This document shows positions 15,645 through 24,097 of a stretch of DNA of 64,000 bases, piece by piece. This stretch comes from Sulfurimonas sp. HSL3-2. Lineage in GTDB: Bacteria; Campylobacterota; Campylobacteria; Campylobacterales; Sulfurimonadaceae. The stretch's first letter is position 1. Every line of letters starts with the position of its first letter. The translations under genes were made by a program, and so were the position numbers. Where the stretch lies: contig NZ_CP147917.1 in NCBI RefSeq assembly GCF_039645965.1, positions 1,984,001-2,048,000 of the forward strand, read 5' to 3'. The notes below the pieces were generated by a model that worked only from the letters and a program-made list of their open reading frames with translations, ran no database searches and was not told the origin of the DNA.

Positions 15645-16487
15645 TTATCTAGAACCTACCGCTTTAATTGTAAGTCCGTTTTTTATATTTTTCAAAGTAT
15701 AGAGGTCGGCTATTTTGATATAAACTGTATCTGAGGGGATTTCGACGCTTAACTTGGTCGTTTTACTATCGATTTTTTTCACTTTCAAGATGCGTAAAGA
15801 GCGGTCGTAAAACGAGATATACGGGTACCAGCTGTTACCGTAATTTGAACTTATCACTATCTTTTTTATTAATGAGACATCAAGCCATTTCTCATATATC
15901 GAACGCTCTAGATTTATAATATCCGTCGATGCCAGTTTCAATACATTTAAACGGGCATTTTTCATATCGATCTGATAGCTCCAAGATGCAGGAGTATCGC
16001 TTGAGATATCGACTATATCACATCCGCGTTTATTGAGCTCTTTTCTCAGGATGGTAGGGTCGATCGCATACTCGCTTGTAAGTTCTATGCTCCATACAAA
16101 TTCAGACGGGTTCATATGCGCTTCTTTTGTGATGTATCTGTAATATCCGATGGCTCTGAGGGTATCTGACATCAGCTTTACAAAGAAGATCGGAGAACCG
16201 TCTGTTGAAAAGCTCATTGTTATCGTTCTCGGTTTATCGAAAAACAGGTTGAGAAGACCGTTTTCTTTAAGTGTCTGCACAACTCTTACGATATCGAGTC
16301 TGTTATCGCTGAAGTAAGCACTTTTGGGTTCAAAAATGATATTGATAAAATCTTTATTGTTATTGTATATCTTACTGCCTAAAATAGACTCTATCTTACT
16401 GTCTATAGAGGCGGTCTGATTGCTGTCAAGCGGTGCAGCGAGAAGAGAGGTATAAAATAATAAAGCTACGAATATTAACCTTACCAA
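15645..16487 (-). CDS. exported protein of unknown function
   Basis: A 280-residue protein with a signal peptide (MVRLIFVALLFYTSLLAAP). The mature part is alpha/beta with no motif I recognise; YRYITKEAHMNPSEFVW and CDIVDISSDTPASWSYQ are typical segments. Its start overlaps the end of the next gene by 7 bases, so the two envelope proteins are coupled. In C. jejuni the same position between the aminotransferase and rlmB genes holds a pair of hypothetical periplasmic and membrane proteins (recollection, not checked), which suggests a conserved envelope function. Confidence 0.75.
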   Translation of the reverse strand: MVRLIFVALLFYTSLLAAPLDSNQTASIDSKIESILGSKIYNNNKDFINIIFEPKSAYFSDNRLDIVRVVQTLKENGLLNLFFDKPRTITMSFSTDGSPIFFVKLMSDTLRAIGYYRYITKEAHMNPSEFVWSIELTSEYAIDPTILRKELNKRGCDIVDISSDTPASWSYQIDMKNARLNVLKLASTDIINLERSIYEKWLDVSLIKKIVISSNYGNSWYPYISFYDRSLRILKVKKIDSKTTKLSVEIPSDTVYIKIADLYTLKNIKNGLTIKAVGSR

Positions 16488-17272
16488 GTACTACCTCTGT
16501 TTAATGTTTTAAACTCTTTTCTTGTAAGCTCACTCAATTCGCCGTTTTCAAATTTAAAATACTTCTTGCTTACTTCATGATACTCTTTTAGTTCCATGCC
16601 GAGATCGATTTTCATCATACCGTGACCAAAGACCAAAAGATAGTTTTTTGACGGGTCTAACTCAAAGTTGTGTTGGATAGTGATCTGCTTTTTTGAAAAG
16701 TCGGACATATCGATATAGCCGATCCAAAGCGATTGATTCGTCAATATTTCCAGTCTTGTCGCTGCCAGACTTTTTTCTGATGTGTTTTCGTCTATGATAT
16801 TATTGTCTGTGATGTTGATATCTTGCGTTTGATTGATATCGGGAATAACTGATTCTGTAGTATTAAGGTCCAGATGCATTTTTGCGGATTCTATTTGTGT
16901 ATTGTTTAGCTCCATCTTATCGGAACTGCTGTTTAACATATTTGAGATTGCGTAATACCCGACTACAACGGTGATGATCAAGATAACAAAGATCAAAGCC
17001 TTACTTGATTTGCTGCCGTCTTTATCTTCTACGGTCGGTTCTAGAGGATCTTGTTCATCAGATACGTTTTGTTGTTCATATTCATTTAAAAGTTCGCTCA
17101 GATCCAAATGATATTCACGTTCTAAAATAGAGATAAATCCGCGAAACTGGATCTTCGGTATCTTATCAAATGATTTTGAGAGAATATACTCTACATTTTT
17201 ACGAGCTATATGAGTCTTCTCATATACCTTCTGTGCACCTATCTCTTTTAACTTTTCAAAATCTTCGTTCAT
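16481..17272 (-). CDS. single-pass membrane protein with an HTH-like N-terminus
   Basis: A 263-residue protein. Residues 1-70 are cytoplasmic and helical (GAQKVYEKTHIARKNVEYIL), laid out like the degenerate HTH of RodZ/YmgQ-type proteins. A membrane helix lies at about 92-112 (ALIFVILIITVVVGYYAI), then an Asn/Thr/Asp-rich linker with repeated LNTTES and DINQTQDINIT runs, and a C-terminal beta-rich periplasmic domain starting near LEILTNQSLWIGYID. The overall plan of HTH, helix, linker and beta domain is that of RodZ, a cell-shape protein, but I cannot confirm homology. It overlaps rlmB by 4 bases and the exported protein at 15645 by 7. Confidence 0.7.
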   Translation of the reverse strand: MNEDFEKLKEIGAQKVYEKTHIARKNVEYILSKSFDKIPKIQFRGFISILEREYHLDLSELLNEYEQQNVSDEQDPLEPTVEDKDGSKSSKALIFVILIITVVVGYYAISNMLNSSSDKMELNNTQIESAKMHLDLNTTESVIPDINQTQDINITDNNIIDENTSEKSLAATRLEILTNQSLWIGYIDMSDFSKKQITIQHNFELDPSKNYLLVFGHGMMKIDLGMELKEYHEVSKKYFKFENGELSELTRKEFKTLNRGSTW

Positions 17273-17949
17273 AAACGCATCCTATCCATCAAAATAGCTC
17301 CCGCAACACTAACATTTAAAGAATCAAATCCATTTTCCATCTTTATGGAAACTTTTTTATCCAGTCTGCCGACCGCTTTTGGCGGAATCCCTACAGATTC
17401 GCTTCCAAGTATGATCGCACGCTTTAGCGCAGGCTTGACATCACGTATATCTTCCCCGTCCATAACTGCACCGTAGATCGTAAAACCTGACGTCTTCAGA
17501 TCGTTGATAACATCATACAGATTCGGTACAAGACCAAAAGGCATATCAGCTAAAGCACCCGTAGAACTTCTCATGATCGGTTCCATGCTCAACTGTTTAA
17601 CACCTGTAGCTATAATACCTTCGACCCCAAAGGCATACGCGCTTCTTACAATCGCTCCAATGTTACCGACATCGGTAATAGAAGCTAAAACAACCACAAA
17701 GTCTTTATCTAAAAAAGATTTAAGAGGCGTATATTCAAACTCTTCTATCTCAGCCAAAAAGCCTTGATGGTTTGAACTCTTACACATCTTGTCAGCGGCA
17801 TCTGAGGGAATGCGTTTGACTTCAAAATCGAACTTCATCAATTTTGAGTACTCTTTTTTATCAATATCTTTTGCAAGGTACAGTTTACTGACAAGTTTGG
17901 GATGATTATGCAGTATATAATATACCGGCTGTTTTCCATAAATTAACAT
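17269..17949 (-). CDS. rlmB: TrmH-family 23S rRNA 2'-O-methyltransferase, RlmB-like
   Basis: A SpoU/TrmH-family methyltransferase. The start at MLIYGKQPVYYIL matches the usual N-terminus of the family; an in-frame ATG at 17958 and TTG at 17967 are also open. The knotted SAM domain shows all three motifs: DVGNIGAIVRSAYAFG, IILGSESVGI and IKMENGFDSLNVSVA. RlmB methylates G2251 of 23S rRNA; TrmH-family proteins are hard to separate by eye, so the exact site is less sure. A TATAAT-like sequence near 17990 on the minus strand could start this transcript, which would continue into the two envelope genes. Confidence 0.88.
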   Translation of the reverse strand: MLIYGKQPVYYILHNHPKLVSKLYLAKDIDKKEYSKLMKFDFEVKRIPSDAADKMCKSSNHQGFLAEIEEFEYTPLKSFLDKDFVVVLASITDVGNIGAIVRSAYAFGVEGIIATGVKQLSMEPIMRSSTGALADMPFGLVPNLYDVINDLKTSGFTIYGAVMDGEDIRDVKPALKRAIILGSESVGIPPKAVGRLDKKVSIKMENGFDSLNVSVAGAILMDRMRL

Positions 17950-18024
17950 GGCGTACATTTTAGCCAAAAATTCTTAAAAAATTGGAATAATTATATTCTT
18001 TTAGTTAATGTTCTTAGAGAAGCA

Positions 18025-18837
18025 CTACAGTTCGAGAAGTCTTTTGTAACAGCTTTTTGGATTTTCACCCGTTATTTTAGCAATAAGTTTTGACGCCGTC
18101 TTGATCGGGATATCAAGTTCGAGTATATCGTTTTGGCTTATATTTGAGTTTATCGCTTCACCCGCTTGGATGATCACGACCCATTCGCCTTTAAAGTTGC
18201 CTTCGAGTCTTTTTAGGATCTCGCCTGCAGTACCGTTAATATATCTTTGAAACTTTTTAGTAAGCTCTTTTGCCAAAAATATCTCTCTGCCCGGAACCTC
18301 TTTATCAAGCTCTTTTAGAAGCTTTTCAAGCCTGTGAGGAGACTCATAAAGAATAGTCGTGTAACCGTTGTAGAGTGCTTTTTGCAGTGCTTTATCACGG
18401 TCTCCGCCTTTGTGCGGCAAGAAACCGAAAAACAGAAATGATGTCTCGTTAAACCCGCTTGCCACATACGAGGTAAGGACTGCATTTGCACCGGGAAGCA
18501 CGTCATACTCGACACCGTTTTCAATACAGTAACGAACCAGCATCGCACCCGGATCACTGATGCCAGGCATCCCTGCATCGCTAGCATAAACAACATTCTT
18601 TTCAAAAAAATCAGGTGACAGGTTTTGAACAAAATGGTGTTCATTGTGTGAATGAAGCGAAATGAAATTTTGGTTTTCTTTACATGTAAGGTTGTAACGC
18701 TCTTTGAGTATTTGGATAAGTTTTTTTGTAATGCGGGTGTCTTCGCAAAGAAGGGTGTCAGCTTCACCAAGAGCTTGCATAGCTCTCAGTGTTATATCGC
18801 CGATGTTTCCAATAGGTGTTGGAACTAGAGTAAGCAA
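18025..18837 (-). CDS. rsmI: 16S rRNA C1402 2'-O-methyltransferase RsmI
   Basis: A 270-residue tetrapyrrole-methylase-fold enzyme that 2'-O-methylates C1402 of 16S rRNA. It starts MLTLVPTPIGNIGDITLRA and contains LCEDTRITKKL, SDAGMPGISDPG and VLPGANAVLTSYVASGF, all diagnostic of RsmI. It lies between rpmE and rlmB on the minus strand, with only 17 bases to rpmE. An exact TTACATGTAA at 18680 encodes part of NLTCKEN in the variable part of the protein. Confidence 0.96.
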   Translation of the reverse strand: MLTLVPTPIGNIGDITLRAMQALGEADTLLCEDTRITKKLIQILKERYNLTCKENQNFISLHSHNEHHFVQNLSPDFFEKNVVYASDAGMPGISDPGAMLVRYCIENGVEYDVLPGANAVLTSYVASGFNETSFLFFGFLPHKGGDRDKALQKALYNGYTTILYESPHRLEKLLKELDKEVPGREIFLAKELTKKFQRYINGTAGEILKRLEGNFKGEWVVIIQAGEAINSNISQNDILELDIPIKTASKLIAKITGENPKSCYKRLLEL

Positions 18838-18854
18838 AATGCGGAACTCTAGGA

Positions 18855-19055
18855 TTAGTCCATATTGTAACGTTTTTTGAATTTATCAATACGTCCAGCA
18901 GTATCGACCATACGCTCAGAACCTGTGAAGAATGGGTGACATTCATTACAGATATCTATAGCCATCTCGTTTTTTTGGCTTTTTGTTGTAAATGTGTTAC
19001 CACATGAACATGTTACTGTACAATCAACTAGTACTGGGTGGATATCTTTTTTCAT
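18855..19055 (-). CDS. rpmE: ribosomal protein bL31
   Basis: A 66-residue bL31, starting [18 protein letters not shown]. Four Cys (CTVTCSC and CNECH) form the zinc-binding C+ form of the protein. The C-terminal [10 protein letters not shown] matches the family. The AAGGAAAATT ribosome site lies just before the ATG. A 104-base gap upstream, before rsmE ends, should hold the promoter. Confidence 0.97.
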   Translation of the reverse strand: MKKDIHPVLVDCTVTCSCGNTFTTKSQKNEMAIDICNECHPFFTGSERMVDTAGRIDKFKKRYNMD

Positions 19056-19159
19056 AAATTTTCCTTGTGATACACGTTTGTGTGCGTATATCTATATATT
19101 TTTTAAATCCGTATGGGGGCAGATTTTTGAAACCGGATTATATCTAAAAAACTCTTTAT

Positions 19160-19843
19160 TTACAATAACATCTTAGAGGCCACCGCAACGACAGCCGTCT
19201 CAGAGCGCAGGACCATAGGCGTATCAAGCCTGTAGACTTTTTGTTTTGACAGAAGCACTTTTTCACTTTGAGAGAACCCGCCTTCACTTCCGATGAGGAT
19301 CGTCTCGAACTTCTCATCGCCGCTTAAAACAGTGTCACAAAAATCAAAGACCGCGCTGTTAGGGTATTTTTTCATGAACTCATCGATGTTTTTGAGCGTC
19401 TCAAACTCCATCACGTCCGTTCTTCCGCACTGTGAAGAGGAGCTCTCCAAGATGCGTCCGAAACGGTTGAAGTCTGGTTTGAAGTTCTTTTGGGATCTGT
19501 CACAGTAGATAAAGCTTATCTTTTTTACACCGAGTTCATTCAGCATCGGCAGAACTTTTTCAACCGACTTGGTATCGATGACACACCAGCCTACATGTAA
19601 GACCTGTGAGGATTCTACTTTTTGTTCAGCCGACTCAAGAAGTCTTACATGTAAGGCTCTTGGATCGATCGATTCTACGATATAAGTGTATGCGACGGCG
19701 AGGTTTTCGTTTGAACGAAATGTCAGTTTGTCGCCCTCTTTGTGGCGCCTGACTTTTACAAGGTATTTGTAAAGTTCACCTTTGATACTTAGACTTTCTC
19801 GTCCTGCATCATTGTCGACGACGTATATCAAATCCACATCCAT
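19160..19843 (-). CDS. rsmE: 16S rRNA m3U1498 methyltransferase RsmE
   Basis: A 227-residue SPOUT methyltransferase that methylates N3 of U1498 in 16S rRNA. The N-terminal PUA-like domain is followed by the knot with CDRSQKNFKPDFNRFGRIL, SSQCGRTDVMEFE, ILIGSEGGFSQSE and the end LDTPMVLRSETAVVAVASKM. It overlaps the membrane-protein gene upstream by 16 bases. It carries one exact TTACATGTAA (19645) and one 9/10 copy (19591) only 54 bases apart. Confidence 0.95.
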   Translation of the reverse strand: MDVDLIYVVDNDAGRESLSIKGELYKYLVKVRRHKEGDKLTFRSNENLAVAYTYIVESIDPRALHVRLLESAEQKVESSQVLHVGWCVIDTKSVEKVLPMLNELGVKKISFIYCDRSQKNFKPDFNRFGRILESSSSQCGRTDVMEFETLKNIDEFMKKYPNSAVFDFCDTVLSGDEKFETILIGSEGGFSQSEKVLLSKQKVYRLDTPMVLRSETAVVAVASKMLL

Positions 19844-20232
19844 ATTGAGATAACTAAGACTATAAGAAGTTCAATAGAGAGTATCTTCTTTGCAAAATCT
19901 CTATATACCGGTATAGCCTCGGGAACATCTTTCAGGCGTTTTATCGGTTTAACACGTTTAGCTTCGAGCACGATAAACGCTATGGCAATAGCTATCATCG
20001 CGATATTTGCCAACGTAAAATCCAGATGTTTTGCAGCCATCATGATCGTTCCTGTAAAGAGTATTGAAGCCAGTAATACTGCTATTGTCGGTGTAAGATA
20101 CGCCATCTTTTTTCTATAAGAAAAAACATTTTTAGCTCTAAAAAGCAACACAAAATTAAGACCGATTAAAACCAATAGAAGTATCACGACGTAGTTGTGA
20201 AAGTCTATGCTCATATTATACATGTAATTCAT
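19828..20232 (-). CDS. small integral membrane protein, unknown function
   Basis: A 134-residue protein with four predicted membrane helices (VVILLLVLIGLNFVLLF, LTPTIAVLLASILFTG, ANIAMIAIAIAFIVL and the C-terminal ELLIVLVISIWMWI) joined by basic loops such as RAKNVFSYRKK and EAKRVKPIKRLK. No known motif is present. It overlaps rsmE by 16 bases, so it is probably transcribed with it. The start could also be the Met at codon 7 (MSIDFHN). Its first codons contain a 9/10 copy of the TTACATGTAA motif. Confidence 0.7.
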   Translation of the reverse strand: MNYMYNMSIDFHNYVVILLLVLIGLNFVLLFRAKNVFSYRKKMAYLTPTIAVLLASILFTGTIMMAAKHLDFTLANIAMIAIAIAFIVLEAKRVKPIKRLKDVPEAIPVYRDFAKKILSIELLIVLVISIWMWI

Positions 20233-20245
20233 AAGTGAATTTTAC

Positions 20246-20251
20246 TATAAT
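20246..20251 (+). promoter_or_regulatory. likely -10 box of moeA
   Basis: TATAAT sits 42 bases before the moeA ATG in the short divergent gap from the membrane-protein gene at 20232, with an AT-rich stretch before it and no clear -35 box. Confidence 0.5.
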
Positions 20252-20292
20252 ATGTTTAAATATTAAGATGTATATGATGAAGGACTTATAAA

Positions 20293-21510
20293 ATGGCTGT
20301 ATCAGTTGAAGAAGCACTGAGACTTATCTACGAAAATGTCAAGCAAAAAACTACGAAGATATTACCTATAGAATCGGCTTTAAACCATGTTATCGCGTAT
20401 GACATAATCGCAACTCACAATCTTCCCGAGTTCGATAACTCGGCAATGGACGGCTACGCAGTAAAGTGCGATGCAACAGGCAAGACGATAGAGGTACTTC
20501 ATACAATACTTGCAGGAGATAAAGAGGAGCTTTTACTAAACGACGGTGCGGCATATAAGATAATGACCGGTGCGAAAGTCCCAGCAGGATCTGAAGCGAT
20601 AGTCCCTATCGAAGACGTACAGGTAGACGGTGCCAATGTCACATTTACAAAAGAGATAAAACACGGTGCACATATAAGAATAGCTGGAGAGGATATTGAG
20701 ATAGGAGACACTATCATCGATAAAGACACCTATCTCTGTGCACACCACATCACACTTCTTGCATCTCAGGGGATCTCTCATGTATGTGTCTATAACAAGC
20801 CCCGCATCGCTCTTTTTGCTTCTGGAAGCGAGCTGAAGATGCACTATGAACAACTTGATGCGCATCAGCTCTATAACACCAACACACCGACTTTTGCGGC
20901 ACGCGCAAAAGAGCTTGGCTGTGATGTAGAGTTCATAGGAACGGCAAAAGACTCTTTAGACGAGATACAGACGATGATAACAAAAGCGCTTGATTATGAC
21001 CTTATCATCACATCAGGCGGAGTGAGTGTAGGCGATGCGGATTTTACGAAAGAGGCGTTTGCAGCTTTTAACTTTCAGCCTATATTTGAAAAAGTGGAGA
21101 TCAAACCGGGCAAACCCACGACCTTTGGAAAGATAAACGGCAGTTACGTCTTAAATCTTCCGGGTAATCCTCTTGCGGCGACACTGAACTTCGAGCTTTT
21201 CGCAAAAGCTGCCATCTTGGCAATGAGCGGAAATGAAGCAAAATACATCAACTTCATCGAGACAAAGATAAAAAATGATCTTAGATTACGCCCGGGAAAA
21301 AGAACTCTGATCCCGGGATATTTTGACGGTTCATCATTCACACCCAATGAGAAGTTCGCGCCGGGAATGGTCTCGCCGATGGCACATGCAAACGGGTTTA
21401 TTATGATAGATGAGAGTGTAAGTGAACTAAGTGCAGGTGCAAGCGTAAAGTTCATCTCTACAAGATTTGACTTTACATGTAAAGAGCAGAAAGACCTTGT
21501 GACGCGTTAA
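20293..21510 (+). CDS. moeA: molybdopterin molybdotransferase MoeA
   Basis: A 405-residue MoeA, which inserts molybdate into adenylylated molybdopterin. Typical segments are LPEFDNSAMDGYAVK, AGDKEELLLNDGAAYKIMTGA, SGGVSVGDADFTK and VLNLPGNPLAATLNFELF. The protein supplies cofactor for enzymes such as the formate-dehydrogenase-like gene at the left edge. The gene is on the plus strand against the convergent queD-queE-moaA set, from which it is separated by only 8 bases. Its last codons contain an exact TTACATGTAA (21473). Confidence 0.96.
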   Translation: MAVSVEEALRLIYENVKQKTTKILPIESALNHVIAYDIIATHNLPEFDNSAMDGYAVKCDATGKTIEVLHTILAGDKEELLLNDGAAYKIMTGAKVPAGSEAIVPIEDVQVDGANVTFTKEIKHGAHIRIAGEDIEIGDTIIDKDTYLCAHHITLLASQGISHVCVYNKPRIALFASGSELKMHYEQLDAHQLYNTNTPTFAARAKELGCDVEFIGTAKDSLDEIQTMITKALDYDLIITSGGVSVGDADFTKEAFAAFNFQPIFEKVEIKPGKPTTFGKINGSYVLNLPGNPLAATLNFELFAKAAILAMSGNEAKYINFIETKIKNDLRLRPGKRTLIPGYFDGSSFTPNEKFAPGMVSPMAHANGFIMIDESVSELSAGASVKFISTRFDFTCKEQKDLVTR

Positions 21511-21518
21511 TAAATCTT

Positions 21519-22100
21519 TTAAACGCTTTTTGGATTTGTAAAACTCTTTTTGTTTTTTATATCTTCAAAAAGGTTTGCATCCCCAAACCCCTCTTTTACT
21601 TCATCACTGAAGATGATATCTTCCAGCTCTATATAACCCATCTGTTTTGAATAGGCATCATCTCTAAAACACTGTGCATACCCTGTGTCTGTCTCATGCA
21701 CGATGACGCTGTAAAGTTTTACTTCATTCTCTCCGTTCACCTTACATGTAAGAGCTAAAAGTGCGTCTATCATCACAAAGATGACACGGCTGAACTGCTC
21801 TGCTGAGGGTGAGACAGGAAGTTCTACCCATCTGCTTGAATGCTTTTTCATATCCTCTATATACTCTTTAGAATCCCCGCTCCAAAGAGTGATGGCATGA
21901 TCGAAACTCTCTACAAGGGCTTTCATGTTCTGCTTCATAAGTCCAAAGTCGTAGACCATCTGTCCGTTATCCAGAAAATTTGATTCAAACAGGATCTCGA
22001 CTTTATATGAGTGTCCGTGCAGTGAACTTCTGCATTTTACTGAACTGCATCCGCGCACGATATGAGCATTTTCAAATTTAAAAAGTTTTCTGATTATCAT
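21519..22100 (-). CDS. queD: 6-carboxytetrahydropterin synthase QueD
   Basis: A 193-residue member of the 6-pyruvoyl-tetrahydropterin synthase family that makes 6-carboxytetrahydropterin in queuosine synthesis. The zinc ligands are in FENAHIV and SSLHGHSYKVE; the DFGLMKQNMK and SFDHAITLW segments follow. It is longer than the usual 120-140 residues, with extra sequence after about residue 150 (YIELEDIIFSDEVKEGF). It starts 3 bases after queE, so the two act in succession in one operon. An exact TTACATGTAA lies at 21742. Confidence 0.92.
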   Translation of the reverse strand: MIIRKLFKFENAHIVRGCSSVKCRSSLHGHSYKVEILFESNFLDNGQMVYDFGLMKQNMKALVESFDHAITLWSGDSKEYIEDMKKHSSRWVELPVSPSAEQFSRVIFVMIDALLALTCKVNGENEVKLYSVIVHETDTGYAQCFRDDAYSKQMGYIELEDIIFSDEVKEGFGDANLFEDIKNKKSFTNPKSV

Positions 22101-22102
22101 TA

Positions 22103-22861
22103 TTACACTCCATGATTTTGGTCCCAGATACGGATATGCAATCTATCTGAGTAAGTATAACCTTTTGTCTTACAAAACTCTATAAGCGGTTCCGAGTTTT
22201 TCTCTATCTCTCTTTTGCTTCCGCCAAGAGGCATGCAGTACACCTGTAAAAACGGTGCATAAGAGATGATCTCGTCTATCTCATCATCAAGTCCCAAGTC
22301 TATCGACTCTTCATCTATGGAGAACTTGAAAAACGCCTCTTTTGCATTTTGTGCATAGGAAAATATCACATCAGGTTTTATACGTTTTGAAAAACTTTCA
22401 GCCGAGTTAGAAAGCTTGACCGAGAGTGCATAGACGCACTCTTTATAAACCGGATATTTGAGAAAATCGATATTTATCGTCGCATTCGTCTCAAATGTCA
22501 CGCGGTAGCCGTTTTCCACCAAGTAGGTAATAAACTCGACAAACACCTTGTCATCATAGTTTAAAAGAGGCTCTCCTCCCGTTAAGACTACGTCTACGTT
22601 GTCGGGAAGTTCATAGAGATCCATGACATGCATGAGCTGCTCAGCTTTAGATATCGGTATCCATTTTGAGGAAAAGTGCTCTTTATTTACTGCATAGACC
22701 GTGTCACATCCTAGTACATCCACTCCCTCATGCGAGGTCTGGACACATCCAAAACCCTCACAGCGCATGTTACATCCGCCAAAGCGGAAAAATAGCGAGG
22801 GCACACCGGTATAGCGCCCCTCACCTTGAATGGAGTAAAAATGTTCTACTAAATGTAACAT
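22103..22861 (-). CDS. queE: 7-carboxy-7-deazaguanine synthase QueE
   Basis: A 252-residue radical SAM enzyme that converts carboxytetrahydropterin to 7-carboxy-7-deazaguanine. The start is typical (FYSIQGEGRYTGVPSLFFR), and the TGGEPLL motif follows. The cluster-binding Cys spacing is unusual: GCNMRCEGFGC gives CX3CX4C rather than the common CX3CX2C, with another Cys in LGCDTVYAV about 15 residues on. Which three Cys bind the cluster is therefore open. It overlaps moaA by one base and is followed by queD. Confidence 0.9.
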   Translation of the reverse strand: MLHLVEHFYSIQGEGRYTGVPSLFFRFGGCNMRCEGFGCVQTSHEGVDVLGCDTVYAVNKEHFSSKWIPISKAEQLMHVMDLYELPDNVDVVLTGGEPLLNYDDKVFVEFITYLVENGYRVTFETNATINIDFLKYPVYKECVYALSVKLSNSAESFSKRIKPDVIFSYAQNAKEAFFKFSIDEESIDLGLDDEIDEIISYAPFLQVYCMPLGGSKREIEKNSEPLIEFCKTKGYTYSDRLHIRIWDQNHGV

Positions 22862-23826
22862 CAGCCACCAGTCTCATAAAATGCACGGGTAGAGACCTCG
22901 TCGCTTGCCTCGCTCCAACGGTTCTTTTCAGGTTTCGTACGTACGACCTCTTTTAAGACTAACGCCGCACCTTTAATATCTCCGCGCTGGATAGACTCTT
23001 TTATGCTCATAGCCTCATCAAAATAAAGACACGGGATCAGATAACCCTCAGCAGTCAAGCGGATACGGTTACACTTTTTACAAAAATCATCTTCGTACGG
23101 TTCGATAAGACCGAACTCATACCCGTCATCCATCTTAAAGTAGTGTGAAGGAGAGTTACCGTCAAACCCCTCGTCTATAAAGTTGTAATGTTCTCTTAAA
23201 TGAGAAAGCAGCTCTGCACTTTTCATCCCTTTGATATCTATCGATGCGTGAGAGTTTTCCATATACTCGATAAAACGGATCGTCATACCGCGCTCTTTAC
23301 AAAACTCGAGCACGTCGACGATCTCATCGGCGTTCACACCCTTCATAGGAACCATGTTGATCTTTACTTTAAGCCCTACTTTCAGTGCTTCTTCTACACC
23401 TTCTAAGACATTTGCAAGGACATCCTTGCCTGCTATCTGCTGAGCGACTTCCGGTTTTAGAGAATCGATCGATATATTTAAACGTTTCAGCCCTGCATCT
23501 TTTAGTTTTTGTGCAACGCCTTTTAGAAGATATCCGTTTGTGGTCATCGCAAGATCGATATCGCTCTTATAGTCGTATATCATCTTAATGAACTTATCCA
23601 GATCTTCACGAAGAAGAGGTTCTCCACCCGTGATACGGATCTTTTTGACACCCTCGTCCATCGCAATCTTTAGAAATTCAAATAGATCTTCAAAGGAAAG
23701 AATATTCTCTTTTGGAACCCATGAAAAAGGTTTTTCCGGCATACAGTATTGACATCTGAAATTACATCTCTCGGTTACCGAGACACGAATATAGTCGACT
23801 ACTCTATCATAACTATCAATTAACAA
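22861..23826 (-). CDS. moaA: GTP 3',8-cyclase MoaA
   Basis: A 321-residue radical SAM protein for the first step of molybdenum cofactor synthesis. The N-terminal cluster motif is CNFRCQYC (C21, C25, C28), [10 protein letters not shown] follows, and the C-terminal cluster Cys are in [18 protein letters not shown]. The protein ends in GG, the tail needed for activity in known MoaA. It starts the moaA-queE-queD operon, which joins two pathways that both start from GTP. The ribosome site AAGGAAA precedes the start. Confidence 0.97.
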   Translation of the reverse strand: MLIDSYDRVVDYIRVSVTERCNFRCQYCMPEKPFSWVPKENILSFEDLFEFLKIAMDEGVKKIRITGGEPLLREDLDKFIKMIYDYKSDIDLAMTTNGYLLKGVAQKLKDAGLKRLNISIDSLKPEVAQQIAGKDVLANVLEGVEEALKVGLKVKINMVPMKGVNADEIVDVLEFCKERGMTIRFIEYMENSHASIDIKGMKSAELLSHLREHYNFIDEGFDGNSPSHYFKMDDGYEFGLIEPYEDDFCKKCNRIRLTAEGYLIPCLYFDEAMSIKESIQRGDIKGAALVLKEVVRTKPEKNRWSEASDEVSTRAFYETGG

Positions 23827-23854
23827 AGATTTTCCTTAGTTTTACAAGTAAGGG

Positions 23855-23860
23855 ATTATA
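23855..23860 (-). promoter_or_regulatory. likely -10 box of the moaA-queE-queD operon
   Basis: Read on the minus strand this is TATAAT, 29 bases before the moaA start. TTTACA elements and T-rich runs lie upstream. If this is the promoter, the folded sequence at 23968-24090 is not part of the moaA leader. Confidence 0.5.
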
Positions 23861-23967
23861 TCAATATGAAGTTTGTAAAGAGTTGATGTAAAGAAGAAAT
23901 AAAATTATTTTAATAATTTGTATATAAATGAAATAGATTTTTGAAGATATATGAGCACAATAACTCT

Positions 23968-24090
23968 CTTGCATCAGGACGATGCAAGTAGCTTTAACAG
24001 GAAACATCGCTACGCGAGCGGTAGCCTTGTTTTGGGGGTTGTAGGAACATATCTGTCCCTGCCGCGATTTAGGGCTTCTGCTCTAAATCG
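23968..24090. other. structured intergenic sequence between petC and moaA
   Basis: The 271-base gap holds three inverted repeats: a perfect 8-bp stem (CTTGCATC/GATGCAAG, 23968-23988), a GCTAC/GTAGC stem around 24010-24030, and an 11-bp stem with a TTCT loop and one G-T pair at 24065-24090, directly after the petC stop. On the plus strand the last stem is followed by TGTTTTGTTA. It could be the bc1 operon 3' end or an independent small RNA; no known RNA family was recognised. Confidence 0.45.
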
Positions 24091-24097
24091 TGTTTTG

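Noticed and set aside
23827-24090. Moco riboswitch in front of moaA
   Set aside because: The best moaA -10 box (23855-23860) lies between the folded region and the gene, and I see no match to the known Moco RNA motif.
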